A stretch of 64,000 nucleotides of DNA from Pedobacter sp. L105 (GTDB taxonomy: Bacteria; Bacteroidota; Bacteroidia; Sphingobacteriales; Sphingobacteriaceae): positions 186,001-250,000 of the forward strand of contig NZ_LMUP01000006.1 in assembly GCF_009765875.1 (NCBI RefSeq), in the 5' to 3' direction. How positions within the stretch are numbered: the first letter of the stretch is position 1; each line of letters starts with the position of its first letter. Of this stretch, positions 36,130 through 45,691 are shown piece after piece. The translations under genes were made by a program, and so were the position numbers. The notes beneath the pieces were generated by a model, which was not told the DNA's origin, did no database searches, and was given only the letters and a program-made list of their open reading frames with translations.

Positions 36130-38991
36130 TTATTTGATCACCGGACTTTCTGGCGGGCCGAGATAACTTTCCGGGATCTGCCTGGTTTCCACTACTATTT
36201 TTTGTAAAACTACACCCGGATTGACCATCCGGAATTTTAAGGTGTGAACACCCTGGTTTTTGACCAGATGTGTAGAGGTGACTATGTTAATGTTTTCACT
36301 CACATCTGTTTTCCAGTCCCTTCCTTTAGTGTCGCTCATATTCATCAGCTGTGGTGTTTCATCATCTATAGAAATCGCATAGAACAAACCTTTGGTATTG
36401 CTGAAATCCAGGGAGGGAGAAAGATAGGTGCTGATCTTAACCTTTCCGGCCTGGAGCAGGTTAATCTGGTATTCCAGGTGCGGACTTTCAGCATGAGGCG
36501 TTTGAATAGCCGCAGTTACAGGATATGGTGCTACGGCAGATAACGTCCTTCCATGATCGGGCAGGATTTTCCACGATATTGTTTTGGAGGAAACCGCTTT
36601 CGAAAAATGTGCTGCCTCCATTGAAATATAACCATTTTCTTCCTGAAATCCTTTTTTAGCGAAGCTGTGCAAGGAATTTACAATCTCTGCCAGTATTTTA
36701 ACGCTAGTTCCATTGTCTGATTTAATGATGATCGGCACAGCGGTTTTCCCGGCTGGTGCTTTAGAAAAATCCACGCTCACCAGTAATCTTTCTTCAGTAG
36801 TAATATTTCCTTGTATGCTGCTCACCCTTACCCAGGGCTGTGCAGTGTTAACGGTATAATGGAAAGGTTTTTTACCCCTGTTAAAGACTTCTATATAGGT
36901 TGTTTTTGGATCTTCGCTGTAGAAAGCAGGCAGCAGCGCTGCTATTTTTGATTCTGGCCACCAGGAAGCTGAGCCCTCAATGGCCACCCCCATATCAGCA
37001 TTTTCAGGCAATACAATTTCCTTTAATTCTGGTAGTTTATTGCTTTTTGGTTCCTGCCAATAGGTATAACCAATATGTGTCTGATCCATCATATGGTTCC
37101 ATTTTCCTCCTGATAGTTTCGTATTATAATAGGTGGTTATAGCAGCATCATTCTCGAATAAAGCTTTAGCTTGTGCTGCCATTAGTGGGGTCGCAGCACG
37201 TCCCTGGGTAGCATAGAGTTTGTTTTTTGCAACAGCGTAGTACAATGCATTCAGGTTGGCATAAGCAAGAACCGGATGCAGTATAAGCTGGTAATAAGCG
37301 TCCCTGGCATTGGCCGGTATTTCTTGATATACCGTTTCGGCATCTTTTTTTAATTGATCGTACTGTACAATGATATGATCAAATTCCCTGTAATTGGTCA
37401 GGCTATAGGTGTTTTCATTCAATAGCTCCGGTTTTCTCCTGGAGCTGTATTTTCCATATCTGGAAAGGATAGACGCAATTTGTGCCGCGTGAGTTTTTCC
37501 GAACTGTTTTTCTGCCCACAAAACGGTATAGTTTTCCAGTTGATCAGCAGGCCATTTTTTTGGTGACCAGGCATAGTCGAGGAAAAATTCGATAGGAAAT
37601 TCCATCGGCTTCAGATCGCCTACATTAACGATCCATATTTGTTTGGCACCATACTCATAAGCCAGGTTCATCTGTTCCCATACCCTTGGAAGCGGGTTTG
37701 TATTCAGCCATTTGTAATTTCTTGGGTCGCCTACATAATCAAAATGATAGTATATGCCATAACCTCCGCTTCTGGGTTTTTCTGCTAATTTTGGCAGCTT
37801 CCTGATGTTTCCCCAGTTGTCATCGCACAGCAGCAGGGTAACATCATCCGGTACGCGCATGCCTTTATCATAGTAATCCTGTACTTCTTTATACAGCGCC
37901 CAAACCTGAGGTGTGGCTGCTGTATCTTTTTGTGTAACATCTGCTATGATCTTTCGCTGGTCTTTCACGATCTTTTCCAGCAGGGCGATATTACTGCCTT
38001 CAGACATGGGTTCATCTCCATCACCACGCATTCCTATGGTGACGATACTTTCATTCTGGCCCATTCTGCTGATCCCTGTAGTCCAGAAGTTTCTTAGTGA
38101 TTCTGCATTGGTGCTATAATTCCATGCCCCTTTATTCCCATATCTCCGCCATTCATCATGGGCACGCATCAACGGCTCATGGTGCGAGGTGCCAATGACT
38201 ACGCCGTATTCATCAGCCAGCTGCGCATTCATGGGATCGTCATCATAAAATGCACTTCCCCACATAGCGGGCCATAAGTAATTGCCTTTTAATCTCAAGA
38301 TCAATTCAAAAACGTGGGCATAAAATGTATGGTTAAAACCGCCAAATTTTTCTTTGGTCCAGCCGGAGAGGGCGGGAGCCTCATCATTTAAAAATATTCC
38401 CCTGTATTTTACCGCGGGTGTACCCAGGCTATGTTTACCCGGAAGGATATACAATTCTTTTTGTTTTACCACTGGAACATCTGCCCACCAGTACCACGGA
38501 GATACGCCTATTTTAGCTGATAAATCGTAAATCCCGAATATTGTTCCTCTTTTATCACTGCCGGCAATTACCAATGCCTGATCTATTCCGGGAGAAGGAT
38601 GATCCACTACCTGGATCAGGAAAGTCTCCCATTTTCCTTCGATACCTGAAACTAAAAGCTTTTTATCTTTCACCAGCTGATCAATTTCAGGGTTCTTTCC
38701 CAACGTACCGACAATGACTACCCTTCTTCCTTTAGGTGAAGCACTGGTAAAAAACTGCGGAGATAGCCCTGTCACCATTTTTATATCGGACTGCAGGTTT
38801 TTTGCCGCTAAGATCACTCCCGGAAAATCCAGACTGCTCACCTGTAAAGGCGCAACGCTGTTTCTGCTGGCTAAAGCAAATTTCCCTTTCCCGTTTTTTG
38901 ATGACACATAAGTTTCTCTGTCTACTGCCAAACAATGCTGGTCGGCTGCAAACAATAAAAATAGGGTGAAAAATAAAGTAAATGCTTTCAT
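36130..38991 (-). CDS. GH115 xylan alpha-1,2-glucuronidase
   Basis: A 953-residue secreted enzyme with a signal peptide ending CLAVD. The order of motifs is that of GH115: an N-terminal GH20-like cap (about 40-180), then a TIM barrel with KYRGIFLNDEAPALSGW, FELILRLKGNYLWPAMW, GVVIGTSHHEPLMRAHDEWR and IGMRGDGDEPMS. A helical domain and a C-terminal beta domain follow. GH115 enzymes remove glucuronate or 4-O-methylglucuronate from internal and terminal xylose of xylan. It starts 4 bp after the GH10 xylanase gene ends, so the two form an operon. Together with CE15 and UxuA in this locus it points to glucuronoxylan as the substrate. Confidence 0.92.
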   Translation of the reverse strand: MKAFTLFFTLFLLFAADQHCLAVDRETYVSSKNGKGKFALASRNSVAPLQVSSLDFPGVILAAKNLQSDIKMVTGLSPQFFTSASPKGRRVVIVGTLGKNPEIDQLVKDKKLLVSGIEGKWETFLIQVVDHPSPGIDQALVIAGSDKRGTIFGIYDLSAKIGVSPWYWWADVPVVKQKELYILPGKHSLGTPAVKYRGIFLNDEAPALSGWTKEKFGGFNHTFYAHVFELILRLKGNYLWPAMWGSAFYDDDPMNAQLADEYGVVIGTSHHEPLMRAHDEWRRYGNKGAWNYSTNAESLRNFWTTGISRMGQNESIVTIGMRGDGDEPMSEGSNIALLEKIVKDQRKIIADVTQKDTAATPQVWALYKEVQDYYDKGMRVPDDVTLLLCDDNWGNIRKLPKLAEKPRSGGYGIYYHFDYVGDPRNYKWLNTNPLPRVWEQMNLAYEYGAKQIWIVNVGDLKPMEFPIEFFLDYAWSPKKWPADQLENYTVLWAEKQFGKTHAAQIASILSRYGKYSSRRKPELLNENTYSLTNYREFDHIIVQYDQLKKDAETVYQEIPANARDAYYQLILHPVLAYANLNALYYAVAKNKLYATQGRAATPLMAAQAKALFENDAAITTYYNTKLSGGKWNHMMDQTHIGYTYWQEPKSNKLPELKEIVLPENADMGVAIEGSASWWPESKIAALLPAFYSEDPKTTYIEVFNRGKKPFHYTVNTAQPWVRVSSIQGNITTEERLLVSVDFSKAPAGKTAVPIIIKSDNGTSVKILAEIVNSLHSFAKKGFQEENGYISMEAAHFSKAVSSKTISWKILPDHGRTLSAVAPYPVTAAIQTPHAESPHLEYQINLLQAGKVKISTYLSPSLDFSNTKGLFYAISIDDETPQLMNMSDTKGRDWKTDVSENINIVTSTHLVKNQGVHTLKFRMVNPGVVLQKIVVETRQIPESYLGPPESPVIK

Positions 38992-38995
38992 TGGT

Positions 38996-40075
38996 TTAAA
39001 ATTTTATCACTTCCTGGTAAGCCTTTTTTGGCTGAAGTTGCTGGTTAAACAATAATGGATAATTTTTTCGCCCGCTAACCGGGTACTCATCCAGCCAGCT
39101 GTGTCGATCAGATACATTCCAGAAGGTTACTCCGGTGATCTCTTTTTTGTGATCTCTGAGTACCTTAAAGATGGCTGCATATTTTTCGGCTTGTTTTTGT
39201 TCGAGCGCCGGGGTAAAACGGTCAGACTCGCCAGGGCGGAGCTCTCTTTTATTCTTTTCCCATGGATAAACGGAAACATCAAGTTCTGTAACCTGCACCT
39301 GCAATCCTAATGAAGCATATTTGGTAATTGCGTCAGACAAATCTGTGGCGCTGGGCTCGTAGATAGACCAATGGCCCTGCAAACCAATACCATCAATAGG
39401 TACGCCTTCTGCTTTGAGTTTTTTTAGCAATTTGTAAATCCGGTCTCTTTTATCAGGGCGTTCCGTATTGTAATCATTATAGAATAACAAGGCTTTGGGA
39501 TCTGCTTCATGTGCATATCTGAAAGCGCTGGTAATGAAATCTTCTCCGCAGATCTGATACCAGGGTGAATTGCGTAGAAATTTACTGCTATCATCATCAA
39601 CAGCTTCATTAACCACATCCCAGGCATATATTTTCCCTTTATATCGCTGCATAACAGTAAATATGTGCGACCGAAGCCTGGCGAGAAGAACTTCTTTTGT
39701 TACCCTTTTACCATTAGCATCCACAAAAAGCCAGGGCGGTGTCTGTTCATGCCAGCATAAGTTATGTCCTCTAATTCTTAGTCCGTTTGACTGTGCGAAA
39801 TTGACGATGGAATCCGCATCTGTCCAGTTATAACGATTCTCTTCGGGATGGATAGGTTCCATTTTCATGGCATTCTCAGGAGTTAAGCTATTGTACTGCT
39901 GGTTAATTAATACAGCCTCCTGACCCGAGAGGGATTGGGGCGATACTGCTACTCCCATGTAAAAATAAGAACCGTATACATCTTTTAATCCTCGTTTTGG
40001 TGCGCAGCCTGTAATCAATATCAGGGCTGTTGCTGTAAAGCATAAAACCAGGCTTGGTAATGCAACCGATTTCAT
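38996..40075 (-). CDS. GH10 endo-1,4-beta-xylanase, lipoprotein
   Basis: About 359 residues from ATG 40075, chosen because it gives a compact lipoprotein signal with lipobox LITGC; an in-frame ATG at 40114 would add 13 polar residues. It is a single GH10 barrel: NSLTPENAMKME, RGHNLCWHEQTP, the acid/base Glu in WDVVNEA, and the nucleophile Glu in VTELDVSVYPW. Length is as expected for a catalytic domain without a binding module. Anchored at the cell surface, it should cut the xylan backbone into oligosaccharides for SusCD uptake. It is the first gene of the GH10-GH115 operon and diverges from the xylan susC. Confidence 0.93.
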   Translation of the reverse strand: MKSVALPSLVLCFTATALILITGCAPKRGLKDVYGSYFYMGVAVSPQSLSGQEAVLINQQYNSLTPENAMKMEPIHPEENRYNWTDADSIVNFAQSNGLRIRGHNLCWHEQTPPWLFVDANGKRVTKEVLLARLRSHIFTVMQRYKGKIYAWDVVNEAVDDDSSKFLRNSPWYQICGEDFITSAFRYAHEADPKALLFYNDYNTERPDKRDRIYKLLKKLKAEGVPIDGIGLQGHWSIYEPSATDLSDAITKYASLGLQVQVTELDVSVYPWEKNKRELRPGESDRFTPALEQKQAEKYAAIFKVLRDHKKEITGVTFWNVSDRHSWLDEYPVSGRKNYPLLFNQQLQPKKAYQEVIKF

Positions 40076-40114
40076 GCCGAAATTTTCATTTCTCTTGTTA
40101 TAAATTTTACTCAT

Positions 40115-40519
40115 ACGGTATTTATAATTGGTTTTTATTCGAGGTACATGATTACTTCATCATGCAATTAATCGTTCTTAATTTACTATTGGTGAATGAA
40201 TAACCTCACAACAGCTAATATACAACAGATAATCTTTTAAAATAATTTGTGTTCTATAGTGCTGAAGCCATTATAGCTTACAAAAAATAAATTTATGAAA
40301 AAAAATTACAATCGATTGCAATATTGAAAATTCTTTCTACATTTATCTCGATAACCAAATATATTACCCTGTGCTTCAAGATTACCCGTGACTAATTCCG
40401 AATTAAGCAGTAAAGCGCACAGGTCTAAAAAAGACTATTTGTAAGAATATTTTGTGTCAAAAATTATGCAATAATCTCTACACGCCTAAAAAACCAAAAC
40501 CAAATATTAAACCAAGATT
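40115..40519. other. Divergent promoter region of the xylan SusC and GH10 operons
   Basis: About 400 bp without a gene. It holds a LacI-type operator (listed separately) roughly midway between the two start codons, AT-rich stretches, and TATTTTG at about 40449-40455, a partial match to the -7 consensus before susC. Confidence 0.6.
40308..40323. promoter_or_regulatory. LacI-type operator, site 1 (xylan susC / GH10)
   Basis: ACAATCGATTGCAATA contains the palindrome CAATCGATTG. All 16 bases are identical to site 4 at 56545-56560, and the core matches the perfect palindrome at 53584-53595 beside a LacI gene. Confidence 0.75.
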
Positions 40520-43500
40520 ATGGAAAAAATCAAACTCATTAAATTGTTAAAGACAATATTTATACTGTTGTTTTTAACTTTTTTATCAGCAAACACATTT
40601 GCCCAGAATTTCACTTTGAAGGGGAAAGTGACAGATGAAAAGGGTGCTCCGCTTCCGGGAGCAATTGTCAGGGTAAAATCAGGAACAGGGAGCACGTCAA
40701 CAGACACCAGGGGTTTATTCTCACTGACTATCCCGGGGAAAGAGGCCACTATCGTAATCTCTTATATCGGTTATTCCTCCAAAGAGATACCGGCTACTTC
40801 AGCGCAAAACATCAATGTTTCCTTAGCTCCGGAAGCCAATAGCCTCAATGAGCTGGTAGTAGTGGGGTATGGTACCCAGCGTAAGCGCGATGTAACAGGT
40901 GCCGTAGCCTCTATCAGCGCAAGCGCACTTGCCGAAGTACCCGCTACCAATGTGATCAACCAGTTAGAGGGACGCGTAGCAGGGGTAGATATCCAGTCGA
41001 GCAGTACACAGCCCGGCGCAGCCGGCCAGATCCGCATCCGCGGAGAGCGTTCATTAGGTGCTACAGGGAGCCAGGCCAACGCACAGAACGGGCCATTGAT
41101 TATATTAGATGGTATTCCTTTTGTTGGTGGCAGCATCAATGACATTAATCCAGATGATATTGCTACGCTGGATATCTTAAAAGATGCGTCTGCTACAGCT
41201 ATTTATGGATCAAGAGGTGCAAGCGGTGTAATCATTATCACCACTAACAGGGGCAGGACAGGTAAAGCCGTAATCAGTTATAATGCTTATTACGGGGTAA
41301 GCGACAGAACTGAAAGTTTTAATTTTATGAATGGCCAGCAGTACGCTGCTTTTAAACAAACTGCGGCCACATTAAACAGTGTAAATCCTGGCGTAACCGC
41401 TTATCCTTTAACAACTGCGGAACAAACAGGCTTGGCCAATGGTACCAATACCGACTGGCAGAAGATCATCTTTCGCACAGGATATGTTAACAACCAGAAC
41501 CTTAGTATTACAGGAGGAACAGAAGCTACTCAGTTCTCCCTCAGCACGGGTTACCGAAAGGAAGAAGGAATAGTTTACGGTCAGGATTTTACCCGTTATA
41601 CGTTACGTGCTACAGTAGATCACCAGGTGAGCAACAGAATTAAAATCGGCGGATCAGTATCTGCGGAACTCGGGGTAACCAATGGTGCCGACAGGTTCCC
41701 TGTAGGCGGTTCGCTTCGGATAAGCCCCCTGGTTTCTCCTTATAATGCAGATGGTTCTGTTAACCTGCTTCCTTCACTGGGTTCTATAGATGCCGTTACT
41801 GTTAGCCCCTTAACCATCAGGGATAAAAGTGCAAATACCGACCAAAGCAGAAGGCTGAGTACGGTGAATACTTTATATGGTGAATTAAAAATCATTGATG
41901 GTTTAAAGTACAGGGCTAATGTTGGCCTGGGATATTATAACACCAATGGTGGTATGTATACCGGTCCTAATAATTTTTATAATACGGCCACATCTTTTAG
42001 CCAGTCCACTGAATCGGTAAACGCCAGTGAAAATTATAGTTATACCATTGAAAACATGCTTACCTATGATAAAACCTTTAACCAAAAGCATCACCTAACG
42101 GTAACAGGTTTGTATAGTGTTGAGCAGGACCGTTTCCAGAGTAATAGTTTTAATGGCATCGGCATACCCGCAGATTATATCCAGAATTATAACCTGCAGC
42201 AGGCGGCCAGCGTAACGGCAGGTCCTGGTGGATATTCGCAAACTGCATTGATCTCTTATATGGCCCGTGTAAATTATGTGTTCAATGGTAAATATTCGTT
42301 GACGGCAACTGTCAGGGATGATGGCTCATCTGTATTTCCGAACAAAAAATATTTTGTTTACCCGGCTTTTGGAGCTGCCTGGAATGTAGATAGTGAAGAT
42401 TTCATGAAAAGCATTAACAATGTGGTATCTGCTTTGAAAATACGCGGCGGTTATGGTAAGACATCCAATCAGTCGGTGAGTGCTTACTCTTCGGCCGGTA
42501 ACCTGGCCAGTAACTTCTATAATTTCGGCCCCGTAGGAAGTCCTGGTTCTGCAGCTAACGGTTATTATTTGAATAACCTCGCCAACCAAAACCTGACCTG
42601 GGAGTTTACCAATCAGGTGGATATAGGTTTGGATTTTGGGTTGTTTAAAAACCGTATTACAGGTACTATTGATGTTTACAGCCAGAAAACAAGCGATATT
42701 TTGCAAACAGTAAATCTACCCTATACCAATGGCGCCACGCAATATACTGCCAATGACGGCAAGACCCAGGGCAAAGGGTTAGAGATCTCTATCAGTTCAG
42801 CCAATATAAAAAGTCAGAACGGCTTTAACTGGTCGACAGATTTTAATATCTCCTTTAACAGGAACAAAATTGTTTCCCTCCATGATGGAATCCAGGAAGA
42901 TATAGGAAATAACTGGTTTGTAGGACAGCCTTTTAATGTGATCTACGACCTGAAAAAAATTGGCATCTGGCAAACCAATGAAGCTGCCCAGGCTGCTGTT
43001 TACGGAGAGAAACCAGGACAGATTAAGGTAGAAGATGTAAACCATGATGGTAAAATCAACGCCAGTGATTTACAGATCATCGGTAATTTCCAGCCTGATT
43101 TTACAGGTGGTATTACCAATAGATTCAGTTATAAGCATTTTGATCTGTCTTTTGTTACCACAGCCCGGATAGGACAGAAGATCCTGGTTCCTTACCTTTC
43201 AGCCGATGGTAGTGCCCAGGGGTATCCGTTTTTCGGGAATGGCCGTGTGAACCAGTGGAATGTAAACTATTGGACACCAACCAACCCAACCAATGCTTTC
43301 CCTGCACCCGATGCAGCGAATGATAAACAGATTTATGCCTCTACTTTAGCTGTACAGGATGGCTCATTTATCAGGGTGAAAAGTATCAACCTGGGTTATA
43401 CCTTCGCTCAAAAACTGTTAAAATGTTCTGGCATCAGTTCCTTAAGGGTATATGCTACCTGTACCAACCCTTTCTTTATCTGGTCGCCGCTAATCAACAG

Positions 43501-43681
43501 TGGTTTGGGTATCGATCCCGAGGGTAACTCTACCGGAGGCGCTGTTTCTTCGACAGTAGCTACAACTACTCCTGTAGCCGGTGGCGGGGCTGCAGGTACT
43601 ACAACCAGCCGTGCGATTACATCTAATTTAAACACTCCGCCGATACGTACTTTTCAGTTAGGCGTAAGCGTGAAATTTTAA
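40520..43681 (+). CDS. SusC/RagA TonB-linked outer membrane transporter (xylan PUL)
   Basis: A 1053-residue transporter with a signal peptide to about residue 29 (ending TFAQ), a regulatory-like domain (APLPGAIVRVKSGTGS), and a TonB plug with NELVVVGYGTQRKRDVTGAV, PLIILDGIPFVGG and GSRGASGVIIITTNRG. The barrel ends LGVSVKF. It imports xylo-oligosaccharides together with the SusD encoded 12 bp downstream. Substrate assignment rests on the surrounding xylanase, glucuronidase, esterase and xylose-catabolic genes. It differs clearly from the other three SusC proteins in the window. It is probably under LacI control through the operator about 200 bp upstream. Confidence 0.93.
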   Translation: MEKIKLIKLLKTIFILLFLTFLSANTFAQNFTLKGKVTDEKGAPLPGAIVRVKSGTGSTSTDTRGLFSLTIPGKEATIVISYIGYSSKEIPATSAQNINVSLAPEANSLNELVVVGYGTQRKRDVTGAVASISASALAEVPATNVINQLEGRVAGVDIQSSSTQPGAAGQIRIRGERSLGATGSQANAQNGPLIILDGIPFVGGSINDINPDDIATLDILKDASATAIYGSRGASGVIIITTNRGRTGKAVISYNAYYGVSDRTESFNFMNGQQYAAFKQTAATLNSVNPGVTAYPLTTAEQTGLANGTNTDWQKIIFRTGYVNNQNLSITGGTEATQFSLSTGYRKEEGIVYGQDFTRYTLRATVDHQVSNRIKIGGSVSAELGVTNGADRFPVGGSLRISPLVSPYNADGSVNLLPSLGSIDAVTVSPLTIRDKSANTDQSRRLSTVNTLYGELKIIDGLKYRANVGLGYYNTNGGMYTGPNNFYNTATSFSQSTESVNASENYSYTIENMLTYDKTFNQKHHLTVTGLYSVEQDRFQSNSFNGIGIPADYIQNYNLQQAASVTAGPGGYSQTALISYMARVNYVFNGKYSLTATVRDDGSSVFPNKKYFVYPAFGAAWNVDSEDFMKSINNVVSALKIRGGYGKTSNQSVSAYSSAGNLASNFYNFGPVGSPGSAANGYYLNNLANQNLTWEFTNQVDIGLDFGLFKNRITGTIDVYSQKTSDILQTVNLPYTNGATQYTANDGKTQGKGLEISISSANIKSQNGFNWSTDFNISFNRNKIVSLHDGIQEDIGNNWFVGQPFNVIYDLKKIGIWQTNEAAQAAVYGEKPGQIKVEDVNHDGKINASDLQIIGNFQPDFTGGITNRFSYKHFDLSFVTTARIGQKILVPYLSADGSAQGYPFFGNGRVNQWNVNYWTPTNPTNAFPAPDAANDKQIYASTLAVQDGSFIRVKSINLGYTFAQKLLKCSGISSLRVYATCTNPFFIWSPLINSGLGIDPEGNSTGGAVSSTVATTTPVAGGGAAGTTTSRAITSNLNTPPIRTFQLGVSVKF

Positions 43682-43693
43682 AAATATACAGAT

Positions 43694-45445
43694 ATGAAAT
43701 TACATTATAACATTTCTTTTATCATCGCAGCTGCGGTACTATTAAGTACGGGGAGCTGTAAAAAGAGCTTCCTGGACGAACAGCAGCATACTGCTTTAAC
43801 ACAACAGTCTTTTAGTACACCGGTAGGGGTAATTGGCAGTATAACTGGTGTGTATGGTACTTTACGAGGGCTTTGGGGAACTGAAGGATTTACCAATCAG
43901 CTGGTTGGCGGTACTGATGAAACACTGGCAGGGGGCAGCACAAGTTCAATTTCTACCTTTACTTATCAGAATTTAGGTCTTGACGATTATAAATACCTTG
44001 TGCAGAATGCCTATCAGGATATCAATACCCTAAATGGCGTGTTGTTATACGGCACAGCGATTACAGATGCTACCCAGCGTACGCAATATCTGGCACAGGC
44101 AAAGTTTTTACGTGCCATGTTCTACTATTATATGGTGGTGAATTTTGGATCGATGCCGCTGCATACCAGCTATATCACTGATCCGACAACTTCTGATACA
44201 CGTGCACCGATAGCCGATATGTATACGCAGATCATTAAAGACTTTACGGAAGCATCTAAAGAATTGCAGGTTACACCAGGACAGCCTTTTGGCGGTAAAG
44301 CAGCCACACAATCTACAGCACTCTACTTTTTAGGGAAAACTTACTTAACCAGGGGATGGTCTAAAGCTGCTCAGCCCAGCGATTTTGCTACTGCCGCTTC
44401 AACCTTGCAAAACCTGATTGATAACAGGGCAACTTATGGGGTAGATTTATGGCAGGATTTCGGCGATGCCTTTAAACCGGCCAACGATTACGGTAAGGAG
44501 ACTTTGTTTGTGATCGATGAAAGCAATGATCCTAAATATGGTAACTACGTGCCGGGTGCTTCGGGAGGGAATTTGAATGTGACAAATTTTCTTTTCCGTC
44601 CTAATTACCCATCTGTACTGGCTAACTTTCCTGCTGCCGGAGGATCTGCCTTAATGGTACGTGACCTTCCCAATGGCCGTCCTTTTATCCGGATCAGGCC
44701 AAATACAGATTATATGCTGCACGTATTTGCTGAAAGAAGTAATGACAGCAGGTTTGATAAAACTTTTCAAACTACCTGGATAGCGAATACAGCTGGTGTG
44801 GTTACGCCAAGAGGAGCATTGACCGTTAGTGTGGATACCGCGATATGGACACCGCCATTTGATCCCGGCGCAGCCAAAAGAGCATCTTTTAAGGGTGTTA
44901 TTTTCCTGCCACCGTCAATTGCGGGTACAACGGCAAATGCCTATACCCCAATCATATTTCCATCGATGAAAAAATATGACGACCCTAACCGGGCTGCTGT
45001 GAATGATCCTTCAACACGCCCTTTTGTGCTGGCCAGATTTGCCGATGTATATCTGTTGGCTGCTGAGGCTTACTTTAAGGCTGGTGATTCTCAGAAAGCG
45101 GCAGACATGCTCAACATATTACGGTCGAGGGCTGCTTATAAAACAACCAATACTGCGGCCCAGAATACGGCAGCAGTGACGGCGATGCAGGTCAATGCCG
45201 GTCAGATAACAATTGATTTTATACTGGATGAGCGTTCTAGGGAAATGTATGAAGAATGTACCCGCTGGTGGGATTTAACACGTACACAATCTTTAGGACA
45301 CAGATTGCAGTTGTATAATTCGGAAGCTTACCCGGGTTATTCGGCATCTAGTCCACCGGATGCTTATTCGCTTCGGCCAATACCTGTTTCATTGATCAAC
45401 CTGGTCACCACAGGCCCGGCCTTCCCTCAAAATCCGGGATATTAA
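43694..45445 (+). CDS. SusD/RagB family lipoprotein (xylan PUL)
   Basis: A 583-residue surface lipoprotein with lipobox TGSC (Cys23) followed by KKSFLDEQ. It has helical TPR-like segments (YLAQAKFLRAMFYYYMVVNFG) and the C-terminal family signature DFILDERSREMYEECTRWWDL, ending NPGY. Its predicted role is xylo-oligosaccharide capture at the outer surface as partner of the preceding SusC. A strong terminator-like hairpin follows 10 bp downstream, ahead of the CE15 gene. Confidence 0.93.
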   Translation: MKLHYNISFIIAAAVLLSTGSCKKSFLDEQQHTALTQQSFSTPVGVIGSITGVYGTLRGLWGTEGFTNQLVGGTDETLAGGSTSSISTFTYQNLGLDDYKYLVQNAYQDINTLNGVLLYGTAITDATQRTQYLAQAKFLRAMFYYYMVVNFGSMPLHTSYITDPTTSDTRAPIADMYTQIIKDFTEASKELQVTPGQPFGGKAATQSTALYFLGKTYLTRGWSKAAQPSDFATAASTLQNLIDNRATYGVDLWQDFGDAFKPANDYGKETLFVIDESNDPKYGNYVPGASGGNLNVTNFLFRPNYPSVLANFPAAGGSALMVRDLPNGRPFIRIRPNTDYMLHVFAERSNDSRFDKTFQTTWIANTAGVVTPRGALTVSVDTAIWTPPFDPGAAKRASFKGVIFLPPSIAGTTANAYTPIIFPSMKKYDDPNRAAVNDPSTRPFVLARFADVYLLAAEAYFKAGDSQKAADMLNILRSRAAYKTTNTAAQNTAAVTAMQVNAGQITIDFILDERSREMYEECTRWWDLTRTQSLGHRLQLYNSEAYPGYSASSPPDAYSLRPIPVSLINLVTTGPAFPQNPGY

Positions 45446-45454
45446 TAAATTTAT

Positions 45455-45490
45455 AAAACATCAGCAGGTATAAACCTGCTGATGTTTTGT
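45455..45490 (+). terminator. Strong hairpin after the xylan susD
   Basis: AAAACATCAGCAGGT (45455-45469) pairs perfectly over 15 bp with 45474-45488 around ATAA, followed by GTTTTC. It is placed like the hairpin after susD in PUL 1 and may reduce read-through into the enzyme genes. Confidence 0.85.
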
Positions 45491-45520
45491 TTTCGTGGTT
45501 TAACCTTATAGCTGATTCCT

Positions 45521-45688
45521 ATGAAATCAAATTTTAAAGGTATTGCTTTTTTATGTACAGCTTTTTTATCTATAGTACAGTTTAGCAATACCGGGGGCAG
45601 GCTTAATCCAAAAGGGCGAGTCTTTACCATAAGGAGGGGCGTCCGGCCTTATCATTTACAACCGATAATCATTAACCAAATCAGATGA
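45521..45688 (+). CDS. Possible small secreted peptide or gene remnant (55 aa)
   Basis: ATG 45521 to TGA 45686-45688 encodes 55 residues. The first 24 (MKSNFKGIAFLCTAFLSIVQ then FSNT) look like a signal peptide. The remainder is short and basic (GRLNPKGRVFTIRRGVRPYH) with no recognisable domain. It ends three bases before the CE15 start codon. It may be a real small secreted peptide, a leader coupling translation to CE15, or the 5' remnant of a deleted secreted enzyme. Confidence 0.35.
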   Translation: MKSNFKGIAFLCTAFLSIVQFSNTGGRLNPKGRVFTIRRGVRPYHLQPIIINQIR

Positions 45689-45691
45689 AAT

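Noticed and set aside
40771..41145. 124-codon minus-strand frame inside the xylan susC
   Set aside because: It is antisense to a well-supported SusC plug region and shows only mirror composition, with no family features.
42326..42706. 126-codon minus-strand frame inside the xylan susC barrel
   Set aside because: It overlaps conserved barrel coding sequence with no independent promoter or family match.
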